Shown piece after piece: positions 29,301 through 37,941 of a stretch of DNA of 39,247 nucleotides. Both the position numbers and the translations under genes were made by a program. The DNA is from Nanobdellota archaeon (GTDB lineage: Archaea > Nanobdellota > Nanobdellia > Pacearchaeales > GW2011-AR1). Within the stretch, counting starts at the first letter, position 1. The number at the start of each line of letters is the position of its first letter. The notes below the pieces were generated by a model. It saw only the letters and a program-made list of their open reading frames with translations. It was not told the DNA's origin and did no database searches. Location of the stretch: the NCBI GenBank assembly GCA_030647095.1, contig JAUSKH010000002.1:1-39247 (forward strand), read 5' to 3'.

Positions 29301-30913
29301 GCAGTTCCCAAACCTCCTCCAACTTGTTGAGTAGGATTATATTTCAAACACTCCTGCCATCTATTTACTCTGCACGCGGCAGTTGAAAACTTTTCACTAC
29401 TTCCCTCTTTTGGCTCTTGATGTTCTGTGCAGATTTGATTTCTATAATTTTCACAAGCAGTTAATTCTATCTTGCCATCTTGACAAGATTTTCTATAGAA
29501 TAGACTTCCTGGAGGACCTATTGACCTTCCTCCAATAAAACCACCTATGAAACCTCCACCTATCCCGCCTAATCCTCCAGCATAACTTAAAGCAGCAAAT
29601 CCAGGTATGTCTGCTCCCGCAACACCAAATTTTGTTTGATAAGCACACCACGTTTCTCCATTTTCCCTTCTTCTTCCATTATCAGAATCATCTTCGCATC
29701 CAAGATTTAAACATACATCTCCTTGACTTGTATCATCTAATTTTTCTTCACTTGTTTTATCTCCACAAACACTTCCAAAAAGACGATTGCAATTTCCACA
29801 ACTAGCCTGATTCTTTAACCAATCTCCAGCTTCGCCAATGCTACAACTTTCGCTTTTAGCTAACAGCATTCCTTCTTTTCCAGCAACTTCACTTCCGTAA
29901 ATATTCTCTCTATTTCCACAACTATCAAACCAGTAAACTTCATCCAAACCATCAACACAAGAACTACTTTTCTTTGTAGTACAAATAGTATTCAAAGAAG
30001 GATTAGAACAAAGCATTCCAGCATTGAATGTTCCATGTATTTGAGAACATTCACTTTGACTTACTAGCTTACATCCTTTCATTCCAGAGGAATCACCACT
30101 ATCAAAAGTACATGCTCCCTGCTGTTCTCCAGTTGCTAGAGCTAAACAAGCCATTTCTGAATTAAGAGTAGAATCAAACGTCGCAGACTCTCCATAAACA
30201 AGACCAAGATCTTCTGCCGTTTTTTGGCATTGTAAATCTGTCGTGAATTTAGCTTCAGTTCCTAAAACACAACACCCTCGATTACATTCTTCTATATTAC
30301 CATTGGGATCATCAAACCATTTTCCTTCTTTCTCTTCACATGATCCTTTTGGAGCATTGAACTGACAGATACCCTCACTAGGATCCTGGCAAGTTCCTAT
30401 TTTACATTCATCAGGCGCATTTCCACCAGGAGAATTAAGATTTGCTATTTGAGTGCATCCTCCAGGCAGGCATTTATCTTCGCAATCTTTAGTAGTATAC
30501 TTCTGGCACTGTTCTCCCTTTTTTGATTTTATACATATGCTAATGCCTCCGCCAGTTACACTATCAATTCCTTGTAATATCTGTTGAGGATTAATTCCAG
30601 CCAAGTCAGAGGCAGATAAGGCAGAAACAAAATTATTTCCTAATAATAAATAGAGCAGTTTCTCAAAACTTCCTTTCCAACCTTCATTTACAATTCCAGA
30701 AACTCCCCCTAAACTCTGGCTTTCAAAATAAGAAAAAGAGAACAGCATCCCAATTAATAATATCATCTCGGCAATAGCATCTATTTTTTTATTGCTCCAA
30801 ATGGGTTTAGTACCTTTCAGCTTGCTAAGATTAGTCTCGTTCGTTTCCATTTGGAGGCTTAAAGAATACACTTCCGCCTTTCTCAATTTGGATTCTTTAT
30901 TTCTTTGTCTCAT
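26396..30913 (-). CDS. Giant Cys-rich surface protein B (1505 aa)
   Basis: N-terminal TM, many Cys motifs, Gly/Ala-rich hydrophobic centre, Ig/adhesin-like C-terminal half. Confidence 0.82.
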   Translation of the reverse strand: MRQRNKESKLRKAEVYSLSLQMETNETNLSKLKGTKPIWSNKKIDAIAEMILLIGMLFSFSYFESQSLGGVSGIVNEGWKGSFEKLLYLLLGNNFVSALSASDLAGINPQQILQGIDSVTGGGISICIKSKKGEQCQKYTTKDCEDKCLPGGCTQIANLNSPGGNAPDECKIGTCQDPSEGICQFNAPKGSCEEKEGKWFDDPNGNIEECNRGCCVLGTEAKFTTDLQCQKTAEDLGLVYGESATFDSTLNSEMACLALATGEQQGACTFDSGDSSGMKGCKLVSQSECSQIHGTFNAGMLCSNPSLNTICTTKKSSSCVDGLDEVYWFDSCGNRENIYGSEVAGKEGMLLAKSESCSIGEAGDWLKNQASCGNCNRLFGSVCGDKTSEEKLDDTSQGDVCLNLGCEDDSDNGRRRENGETWCAYQTKFGVAGADIPGFAALSYAGGLGGIGGGFIGGFIGGRSIGPPGSLFYRKSCQDGKIELTACENYRNQICTEHQEPKEGSSEKFSTAACRVNRWQECLKYNPTQQVGGGLGTAQVILAMTQCEFDPDCFVKTVEVGKNFRFPVCLPKYPPGFNLGNGVSGGGEQVCKFASQECTAVFVKEQKGFLFGPVEWVCKANCECVEGNDPDSTQPSQKFVSEMNNFCTSLGDCGQKVNYKGISGGIGGYDLKKCVTGTPGECRNKKPVLGASSLLGSFTNSLLTFSDAVPDKTKYIDAANSQTLQKSIGASNGGVGGLSAILGNGFGGSSTQSSSGNGQGNVYTGGTPKPGGYSGSELPWVGGIAGGGALAYYGLAHAGVLGGASTASIGAAGAAGAASAIPVGTAAVDTVLWTGPTAINPLTAEAVPAMYQGAGGALSMTPVEGGTLVPVATSGGEYIAVDGAASAQLYGGAPATTTTTTTTAPAAGAPTMSAFGGAIMGAAVGFAATSILISVSGIGRGMGVAQTYTLMGMGAVSGGLIGYAALSTSSVSGFLGFAPGPIGVVLAVVVIASIVTNWIMGVGEIKYVHVSFECKPWVQPMGGSNCEKCGTDGFPCNEYACQSLGGSCKLEGEDPNLKCIDISPSDVTGPRISELEEAKSAGFEYQDISENGFKIRRTGGGNACISQYETVNFGIKLDEYGRCKLGTNAAASFDEMSYLAGDNSLNKEHSEIVRGLDLLNSVGEQVPQGQTKEFNLYVKCQDANGNPSPRDYVINICVTQEDHTAPIISASEDNNLLPYGATEKEIKITSSEPIDARWSYEDKDYDQMENQMNCREVTTSSWECTASVPITNSETVVYTRAKDHPELAGTDRESERNKNDQGIKIDIKKTESPLNVDAISPNNVTIRVGTPIASIDIMVQTSGGVDGNANCYYSLDNEQYVPFAQSGGSSHKSPEQRNNAGWHTLAVKCEDSAKNSAQKESIFKIEKDLTPPLVTRTYNDEGSLAIITNEEAKCSFVTKAQEGKTDPCSFEFEKGEQTNEDIDGIIHRVTFDSLKTYYIKCKDKFGNMNRNDQCDIVAQGVLLNR

Positions 30914-30915
30914 TA

Positions 30916-31677
30916 TTAAAGTCCTGATGGAATAGCACAGCTTCTTGTAGCCACCATCATATATTTTCCAGTTTTAGTATCTCTTATTGTGTAAATCTTT
31001 GTAGATTCTGGAAAAGAATATCTAGTTATTGAGAATCTTGGATAAAGTAAATGATATCCAACATTTTCAAAATAACAGTATTTAGCTTCCTGTGCAGCAA
31101 TCTCTGTTGCAACTATTGCTAAATCATAAGCAGGACTCATAACATCAACATCAAATTCGTCATAAGTTCTTGTCTCTTGTTTTGTTGAAACAGTTGTTGA
31201 CCTGATTATCTTAACTTTAACTTTATTAGGAACAAGCGAGACATTAATCAAAATAGATCCATAACTAATGTTCCCCTGCCTCTTTTCTGCTTCTTTTTGT
31301 AAATCAAAGAAGCAATCAGCAATATTGCCGTAAAGATAATCTCCTATTTCTTTCTTCATTTCATTTAGAAGCATTGGATGTTGGTTTATGCAAGGATCGT
31401 AACTACCTATATTCTCACATAAATATTCCACATTTGTATTATTATATCTCTTTGTATTTCTTGGGCTGACAAAACCACCTTGTGGTAGCATAATATTTAA
31501 TGCTTCTTGAGTATTTTTTTCAGTACACTGTTCAATAAATGTTTGCGCATCAATAATGCCTGGCTCAGGCGTTCTAAATAAGTTAGGTCCCCTTCTAAGC
31601 ATAAAGAAGATAAGTATAGACGCAGCTAACACTAATGCAATAATAACCCAAATAGCTAGCTGCCCTCTTTTACTCAT
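30916..31677 (-). CDS. Pilin-like/anchored surface protein A
   Basis: MSKRGQLAIWVIIALVLAASILIFFMLRRG N-terminus followed by a soluble domain. Confidence 0.75.
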   Translation of the reverse strand: MSKRGQLAIWVIIALVLAASILIFFMLRRGPNLFRTPEPGIIDAQTFIEQCTEKNTQEALNIMLPQGGFVSPRNTKRYNNTNVEYLCENIGSYDPCINQHPMLLNEMKKEIGDYLYGNIADCFFDLQKEAEKRQGNISYGSILINVSLVPNKVKVKIIRSTTVSTKQETRTYDEFDVDVMSPAYDLAIVATEIAAQEAKYCYFENVGYHLLYPRFSITRYSFPESTKIYTIRDTKTGKYMMVATRSCAIPSGL

Positions 31678-31822
31678 TTTTTTGTTTACCTTCTTTTTGC
31701 CATAATAATAAAATAGCCTCCTCTATTGCATGGGATTTATTGCGATAAGAACGTTTCTTTAGTAATACATCTAGAATCTTCTTTGTTTCTGGATCTATTG
31801 TAGCTGATACTCTTTTCTTCAT
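31670..31822 (-). CDS. Ribbon-helix-helix-like small protein (50 aa), first gene of the surface operon
   Basis: Reverse-strand ORF MKKRVSATIDPETKKILDVLLKKRSYRNKSHAIEEAILLLWQKEGKQKNE; overlaps the next start codon. Confidence 0.75.
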   Translation of the reverse strand: MKKRVSATIDPETKKILDVLLKKRSYRNKSHAIEEAILLLWQKEGKQKNE

Positions 31823-31938
31823 TATTTTTAGTAATACTCAATAACATTAAATATATTAAGTATTATTTAATAAACTAAATATTACTTTATATTACTATCA
31901 AACCATACTTATAAATATTTGCTCATTCATAAAAAACC

Positions 31939-32499
31939 ATGGAACCTAAAACTCCTGACAAATCACAACTAGGACAAGTTCATGTCTTTTGGGGAGATGG
32001 AAAAGGAAAAACAACTTCTGCTTTTGGTACTGCTTTGCGTGCCTGCGGCAATGGCTACAAAGTGCACCTAGTGCAATTTATGAAAAATGGTACAGGAGAT
32101 GCAGAATTAGAAATTCCTGGAGAAATAATCTCCTTAGCCAAATTTAATAATTTTTCATATAAAAGATTTGGTACGGGCTCTTGGGTAATAGGCAAACCAA
32201 AACAACACCACATAGACAAAGTAAGCGAAGCATTTGATTATCTTAAATCATCTCTAAATCAAGATTACGATATTATAATAGCAGACGAAATATTATATGC
32301 AGTACAACTCGGACTTCTCGAAGAAAACAAAGTTGTAGAATTAATTAGAACAAAACCAAAAAACAAAGAACTTATTCTGACAGGTTCTCACATACCTTTT
32401 CCAAACATCTTTGAACTTGCAGATTTAGTTACAGAAATAAAAAAGATTAAGCATCCTTATGATGCAGGGATCATGGCGAGAAAAGGTATAGAATACTAA
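31939..32499 (+). CDS. Cob(I)alamin adenosyltransferase, CobA/CobO type
   Basis: VHVFWGDGKGKTTSAFGTALRACGNGYKVHLVQFMK; IIADEILYAVQLGLL; ELILTGSH. Confidence 0.9.
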   Translation: MEPKTPDKSQLGQVHVFWGDGKGKTTSAFGTALRACGNGYKVHLVQFMKNGTGDAELEIPGEIISLAKFNNFSYKRFGTGSWVIGKPKQHHIDKVSEAFDYLKSSLNQDYDIIIADEILYAVQLGLLEENKVVELIRTKPKNKELILTGSHIPFPNIFELADLVTEIKKIKHPYDAGIMARKGIEY

Positions 32500-32543
32500 T
32501 TTATAGCACATATATTTATAAAAACCTTTCAATTAAATACCGA

Positions 32544-33292
32544 ATGAAAAAAGAGGTGTTCATAATACTAATACTAGCAACTCTCCTTCTAATTTCCTAT
32601 TCTCCCCAATCAAATCACAAAATATTATCAAAATAGAACTACAAGCAAACGTTATCAATCAAACCTCTCAAAATCTGACAATTATAGGAAACGATGGAAA
32701 AGAATTCTCTTACAATTCCATCAACTTTACAGATTTTAATATATCTTTAGTATCTCTATCCATGCAGCCTACAGAATTAGCCTCTGAATATTTTCCTCCG
32801 GTGAATAATGTGTACAATTTTGACATTGAATTATTGGATAAATTCAATAATACCATATTTAGAAAGGAAGCAGGGTACGAATTTTACGAATTCTACGCTA
32901 AACAAAGGTATTTAGTATTTAATATAAGAGATAGTTCTGCTCTTCAGTCACTAAGAGTAACCTATTCTGGGCAAGAGAAACTATTTACAGACTTAAAGGA
33001 ATCTTTATGCAATACAGATAAGATTTGTGAGGGTTTTGAAGATTACTATTCTTGTCCAAGCGATTGTACAATAAACGCTAAAGACAATCAATGTATCCTG
33101 AAAGCAGATAGTCTGTGTGACCCTGATTGCATATATAATCCTGACTGTCAGCATAATGCTTCAAATTCTAGCACTTCTTCATTTTGGATAAAGAATAAAG
33201 CGTCAATCTCGGTGTTTGCAGTGGCGATAATTTTTCTAATAATACTACTAACGATAGTTGTTATTCTGCTAAAAAGAGAAAGTAAGTCTTAA
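32544..33292 (+). pseudogene. Secreted Cys-rich single-TM protein gene with a frameshift near 32604-32607
   Basis: Signal-peptide ORF from 32544 ends early; the frame of ORF 32762-33292 stays open upstream to about 32602. One extra C in the CCCC run would join them. Confidence 0.65.
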
Positions 33293-33660
33293 TAAGGAGG
33301 ATATTTCATCTTACGAGATAACTCTATGTCTCTTAAGATTTTCTCTCTTGTAAATTCAGATTCCCAATTCTGTGCTTCTTTTAGACTACCAAAATTTATA
33401 ACTCTATTCTTAAGTATTACTCCTTCCCTATAAGCTAAGTTTCCTTCTCTTTTCCAACCTGCTATATTTTTATTATCATAGGGCTTTACAATTCTCATAT
33501 CATCATGACTTTTATGTTGCATATGATAGTCATAAACTGGATAATTAGTGCTAGAATTTAGGTTGCTCTCGTTAGCAGGTCTTTTATTCAAACTACATCC
33601 TGCAACGCCTAAAGCTATCAGACCGGTTAATCCTAGTGAAGCACCTTTTAAATTTCTCAT
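33289..33660 (-). CDS. Predicted lipoprotein
   Basis: MRNLKGASLGLTGLIALGVAGCSLNKR: n-region, hydrophobic stretch, lipobox VAGC. Confidence 0.65.
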   Translation of the reverse strand: MRNLKGASLGLTGLIALGVAGCSLNKRPANESNLNSSTNYPVYDYHMQHKSHDDMRIVKPYDNKNIAGWKREGNLAYREGVILKNRVINFGSLKEAQNWESEFTREKILRDIELSRKMKYPPY

Positions 33661-33776
33661 ATTCCAAATGGATGTAGCACCTATTTAAATCTTTCCATCT
33701 GTCACCACTAGTAGATGACATATAAAGCCTATTGTGCAAAAGCAATCCTTAAAACCTTCTTAGCCAATCTATCTTA

Positions 33777-34559
33777 ATGATTCCAGTAAACATAAATCCG
33801 ATAATTTTTCGCCTTGGCTCTTTTCAATTAACATATTATGCACTGAATTTTCTTCTAGGTTTTGTAGTTTCTCTAATTGTTTTACTTCAAGCAATAAAAA
33901 ATAAAAAAATAAAAATCACAAAAGAGCAAGCCTACGATCTTATAATCTTGCTTTTAATAGGGATAGTTGTAGGAGCAAGATTATTCCATATTATTTTCTG
34001 GAATTTAATTTACTTTAAAGCTAATCCAATTGAAATATTCTATATTTGGCAGGGTGGTTTAAGCCTCCATGGAGGGATATTAGGAGCATTCATAGTAGGA
34101 ATTATTTTTACAAGAAAAAATAAAATAGATTTCTGGAAATTAGCAGATATACTGGTTCTCCCAGCAATATTTATGCTTGCTCTAGGGAGAATCGCTAATT
34201 TCATTAATGTAGAAATTCTCGGAAAAGTTACTTTATTGCCTTGGTGCGTTCAGTTTGTTGGAATAGAAGGATGTAGACATCCTATACAACTCTACGCAGC
34301 AGCAGGTAGATTCGCGCTATTTTTCTTACTTCTAGCAATCTCAAGAAAAAAGAATCAAAAGCCAGGTTTTATCTTCTGGCTGTTTATAACCTTAATGGGC
34401 ATCGGAAGATTCTTTTTAGATTTCTTACGTATAGACACGCACTATTTAGGTCTTAACGCAGGTCAATGGTTAAGCATAGCAATGTTTATTATTGGTTCTT
34501 TTGCTTTAATAAAATACTATAAAAGAGATTTGAAAAGTTTGTTACATAAAGTATTATAA
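33777..34559 (+). CDS. lgt: Prolipoprotein diacylglyceryl transferase (Lgt)
   Basis: GGLSLHGGILGA, GRIANFINVEILG, CRHPIQLY, multi-pass membrane profile. Confidence 0.92.
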   Translation: MIPVNINPIIFRLGSFQLTYYALNFLLGFVVSLIVLLQAIKNKKIKITKEQAYDLIILLLIGIVVGARLFHIIFWNLIYFKANPIEIFYIWQGGLSLHGGILGAFIVGIIFTRKNKIDFWKLADILVLPAIFMLALGRIANFINVEILGKVTLLPWCVQFVGIEGCRHPIQLYAAAGRFALFFLLLAISRKKNQKPGFIFWLFITLMGIGRFFLDFLRIDTHYLGLNAGQWLSIAMFIIGSFALIKYYKRDLKSLLHKVL

Positions 34560-34560
34560 A

Positions 34561-35265
34561 TTAAGCTAAGAAGTCCTTCTCACTTGTTTTACTCTGATTA
34601 TCGACCTTTACAATTCTTTTTAAAACGCCCTTTCTTTTTGATAGTTCTCTTATCTCTTTGGGATCCTTAACATTTTGAGGTATAACTATCTCTGTAATGT
34701 TTAAGATGTGCTTTATAAATATGTCTTTAAAATTAGAATAATCAAAAAACAAATCGTTTACAATATCTTTATTTGAAGTTTTAAGCGAGCAAAAATCTGC
34801 TTTTGGTTCAGCTTCCCCTTTACCTGATGGTTTTCCACTCTTAGGAGCCTTTGCTTTTATTTTTAATTCATATCCTTCAATGGAAAATGAAAGAGCATAA
34901 AAAGCCTTAGGGTATTTAATCATTAATTGTAAAATATTCTTAGGATCTATTTTAGTATTTATAATTAATTGTTTTATTCCCATATATCTTTTAACATTCT
35001 CAATAGGGAAATTAATATCTTTCTGTAAATCTAATGTAGAAATAATTGCACCAGTAACTTGTATTTGAGAATTTATCTTTTCTAATCCAGCTCTAACAAA
35101 AAAGTTTCCAAACTCAGCACTAGATTTTATACTCCACTTATCTTTCTGTGCTTTTCCATCTAGCAAATATCTATTTTCAAATACACCCTTGCTGAATTTT
35201 ACAAAATCAGAGTGTACTTCTTCATCACACTTTCCAAGAAATATTTTTCTTATTACGTTCTCCAT
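34561..35265 (-). CDS. Hypothetical protein (234 aa)
   Basis: Long ORF with good coding character; no family recognised. Confidence 0.65.
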   Translation of the reverse strand: MENVIRKIFLGKCDEEVHSDFVKFSKGVFENRYLLDGKAQKDKWSIKSSAEFGNFFVRAGLEKINSQIQVTGAIISTLDLQKDINFPIENVKRYMGIKQLIINTKIDPKNILQLMIKYPKAFYALSFSIEGYELKIKAKAPKSGKPSGKGEAEPKADFCSLKTSNKDIVNDLFFDYSNFKDIFIKHILNITEIVIPQNVKDPKEIRELSKRKGVLKRIVKVDNQSKTSEKDFLA

Positions 35266-35325
35266 TCTTTAGTATATGATGTGGTCTATTTATAAAGTTT
35301 TTTGAATTTTTCTTTAAATTCTTAT

Positions 35326-35401
35326 AGAGAAGTTTGAATAATTCAATTTACAAACTTTGCAGCCTCTAAAACTGCAAGATTTTGCCGTTTCAAACTTCTC
35401 T
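35326..35401. repeat. Nested inverted repeat in a divergent intergenic region
   Basis: Exact 13-bp arms AGAGAAGTTTGAA/TTCAAACTTCTCT enclosing TTGCAG...CTGCAA. Confidence 0.7.
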
Positions 35402-35495
35402 TAGGGAAATTTAGGTAATTTTAAAAATTTCTCTATAGTTTTCTGAAAATAGTGTGGGCTGCAAGATTTATATAGAGGAATTTCTATTCTGTTGA

Positions 35496-36527
35496 ATGGA
35501 AATTAAGGAGAGAGAATTCAGAAAAATAGCTTTGTTGATTTTGATAATCGGTCTTGGAGTACTTACTTACCTTATTCTTCGCCCAATTATGATTTCAATA
35601 ATCGGCGGTTTGCTTCTTGCATATATGTTCTTTCCATTATATCGTCAAATATCAAAGCGCATAGGCTATCCAGGTCTCTCTGCTGGAATTGTGAGTGTTA
35701 TAGTCTTAATTATTATTATTCTGCCTCTATGGTTCCTTATTCCTCCAATGGTACAACAGATCTTTGAGCTTTTCAGAAGTTCTCAGGGTATAGACATACA
35801 AAGCTTCTTGATTAGGCTATTTCCAACAGCATCAGACCAATTCATAACTCAAATTACAGTAACTGCAAATAGTGCAATAAGCAAATTAAGTTCAACAGCT
35901 TTAAATTACTTGGTTGATTTGCTTGTAGACTTCCCAACAATCTCTTTACACTTTCTTCTTGTAGCTTTTGTATTCTTTTTCGCTTTAAAAGACGAAATAA
36001 AATTCAAAGAATTCGCTTCGGCAATATCTCCTCTTAATAAATTTCAGGAGAAAGCTTTGGTAAAACAGTTTAAAGATATAACTGACTCGATAGTGTATGG
36101 TCAAATTCTTGTAGGTATATTTCAAGGAATAGCTACAGGAATAGGTCTAGTTTTGTTTGGCGTTCCAAACGCGCTTTTCCTTACAGTATTTGCAATAATC
36201 TTAGGGATTCTACCCGTTATAGGACCTCCTTTAATATACCTGCCAATTGCTGTTTATCTTTATTCCACGATAAGTTTCCCACTAGCAACTATTTACTTAG
36301 TATACAATCTAGTGGTAGTGTCTATTCTAGAGCATGTAATAAGAGCAAAACTTGTCTCTAGGCGTACTGATATTTCACAAGTATTCATATTAATTGGAAT
36401 GGTTGGAGGATTATTCATATTTGGTATTCTAGGACTTGTTCTTGGTCCACTAATCATTGCGTATTTCATAACTCTGCTCAAAGCCTATAAAGATAATTCC
36501 CTTTCAAGCTTATTCTCTTCAGATTAA
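35496..36527 (+). CDS. AI-2E family transporter (PerM-like)
   Basis: Multi-TM profile; GLLLAYMFFPLYRQISKRIG, GILPVIGPPLIYLP, GLVLGPLIIAYF. Confidence 0.88.
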   Translation: MEIKEREFRKIALLILIIGLGVLTYLILRPIMISIIGGLLLAYMFFPLYRQISKRIGYPGLSAGIVSVIVLIIIILPLWFLIPPMVQQIFELFRSSQGIDIQSFLIRLFPTASDQFITQITVTANSAISKLSSTALNYLVDLLVDFPTISLHFLLVAFVFFFALKDEIKFKEFASAISPLNKFQEKALVKQFKDITDSIVYGQILVGIFQGIATGIGLVLFGVPNALFLTVFAIILGILPVIGPPLIYLPIAVYLYSTISFPLATIYLVYNLVVVSILEHVIRAKLVSRRTDISQVFILIGMVGGLFIFGILGLVLGPLIIAYFITLLKAYKDNSLSSLFSSD

Positions 36528-36778
36528 GCAATTGTAAATCTATTCAAATAACCACATTTCTCACAAGCCACAGTCTTAGTCTTTTTACTTACCCTAGTCT
36601 TTCCATTTAATTTCTCCAAACAATTTTTGCAGAACATCATTCTATATTTCCCTAGCTTAATATTATATTTCATCGCCAATCTTTTTATTTTTCTCACTTC
36701 TTCAGCACTAAATTCCTCTTTTTGGAAGAATTCATCAATTTTCTTTTGCGCCTCTGCCCTAGTAGTTTGTCTTTTCAT
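36524..36778 (-). CDS. RNase P protein subunit Rpp21/Rpr2 (RNP4)
   Basis: RIKRLAMKYNIKLG...MFCKNCLEKLNGKTRV...VACEKCGY zinc-ribbon layout. Confidence 0.85.
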   Translation of the reverse strand: MKRQTTRAEAQKKIDEFFQKEEFSAEEVRKIKRLAMKYNIKLGKYRMMFCKNCLEKLNGKTRVSKKTKTVACEKCGYLNRFTIA

Positions 36779-36901
36779 CTTTTTATTAGGTCTATAAGCT
36801 ATAAAAATTTATACAGTTAAAAATTGTTATCTCTAAAAAAAGGTATCTAAAAAGTGACTACAAAGCAAAGATTTAAATATTTCTATTTTATTAGTATTTT
36901 T

Positions 36902-37336
36902 ATGCAAAATCAAACAACAGAAAAAGGGCAAGTCAGTTTTTATGAAAGTCCTGTTTATCAAATAGTAAAACAAATAAAAGAAGAAGGGTATTTACCAGCA
37001 AGTATTAATGGAGCTAAATTAGACGAATCAGACAGTCCTTCTCATTCGGGTGTCGGAATATTAAAATCAAGACCACCTATAAAACAAGGTTTATTAGGGT
37101 TCTTAGGAATTGAAACACGCCAGCGAGCCTTACACCTCGGAACCATATGGTTAGAAAATGATAGGCTTGGCGCAAAATCAGATTCAAACTGGAAGTTAGA
37201 AGCATATGGTAGGGAAAGCTTTTCTGAATTGAAAGAATTCATGGGTGATATGTCAAGCAAATACAATGTCAAAATAGACTCTATTCTATCTAGAGAAACG
37301 CCACATTTAGAGGCCTATGCAAGTGATGACTATTAA
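36902..37336 (+). CDS. Hypothetical protein (ORF opens at 36854)
   Basis: ORF of 160 aa; ATG 36902 is a plausible start. Confidence 0.5.
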   Translation: MQNQTTEKGQVSFYESPVYQIVKQIKEEGYLPASINGAKLDESDSPSHSGVGILKSRPPIKQGLLGFLGIETRQRALHLGTIWLENDRLGAKSDSNWKLEAYGRESFSELKEFMGDMSSKYNVKIDSILSRETPHLEAYASDDY

Positions 37337-37409
37337 TATCTAAAAACTGTTAGATTCTGCTATAAATTTCTAGAGTTAATTTTATTAATATCATTAGACA
37401 TAAAAAAGA

Positions 37410-37766
37410 ATGAAAAACATAGCTCCAAAGATAACTAGACAAAGATTGCTAATAGAAGGTTTCTATTCAATTGATGTAAACAAAGAAGTCATTGAAAACT
37501 ATTTCAAAAAAGTTACTTCCTCCTTAAATCTTAGAATGTACGGCACACCAATAATCTTCTCTCCCGGAGGAGAAGGTAAAGAGGAGAATCAGGGCTATGA
37601 CGCTTTCGTTCCTCTTATAGATTCAGGCATCTCCCTTTATGTATGGTCAAAATCCAAATTCCTTTCATTAATCATCTATACCTGCAAAAGCTTCGATGAA
37701 AATAAAGCAGTAGATGTAACAAAGGATTTCTTTAAGATTAAAGACATAGTTTCAGAAGGATTCTGA
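37410..37766 (+). CDS. SpeD/AdoMetDC-like protein, divergent
   Basis: GYDAFVPLIDSGISLYVWSKSKFLSLIIYTCKSFDENKAVDVTKDFFK parallels the IAESHxSIHTWPE...DxFTCG segment. Confidence 0.5.
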   Translation: MKNIAPKITRQRLLIEGFYSIDVNKEVIENYFKKVTSSLNLRMYGTPIIFSPGGEGKEENQGYDAFVPLIDSGISLYVWSKSKFLSLIIYTCKSFDENKAVDVTKDFFKIKDIVSEGF

Positions 37767-37794
37767 TTCTTTATTATAAGTTTAAGGAAAATAA

Positions 37795-37912
37795 TGAGGA
37801 CAGCATCTGTGCTTCGCCTCTTGTGGGAGACTAACGCAGCAGACGTAACGAGCTTAGCTATCTGTGTTCGGAATGGGAACAGGCGTTTCCTCGTTACTAT
37901 GGCCGTCTTCAT
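37795..37912 (-). rRNA. 5S rRNA
   Basis: Reverse strand GGCCATAGTAACGAGGAAACGCCTGTTCCCATTCCGAACACAGATAGCTAAGCTCGTTACG. Confidence 0.93.
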
Positions 37913-37941
37913 AAATGTGCTATTTTGATGGTATTTAAATC

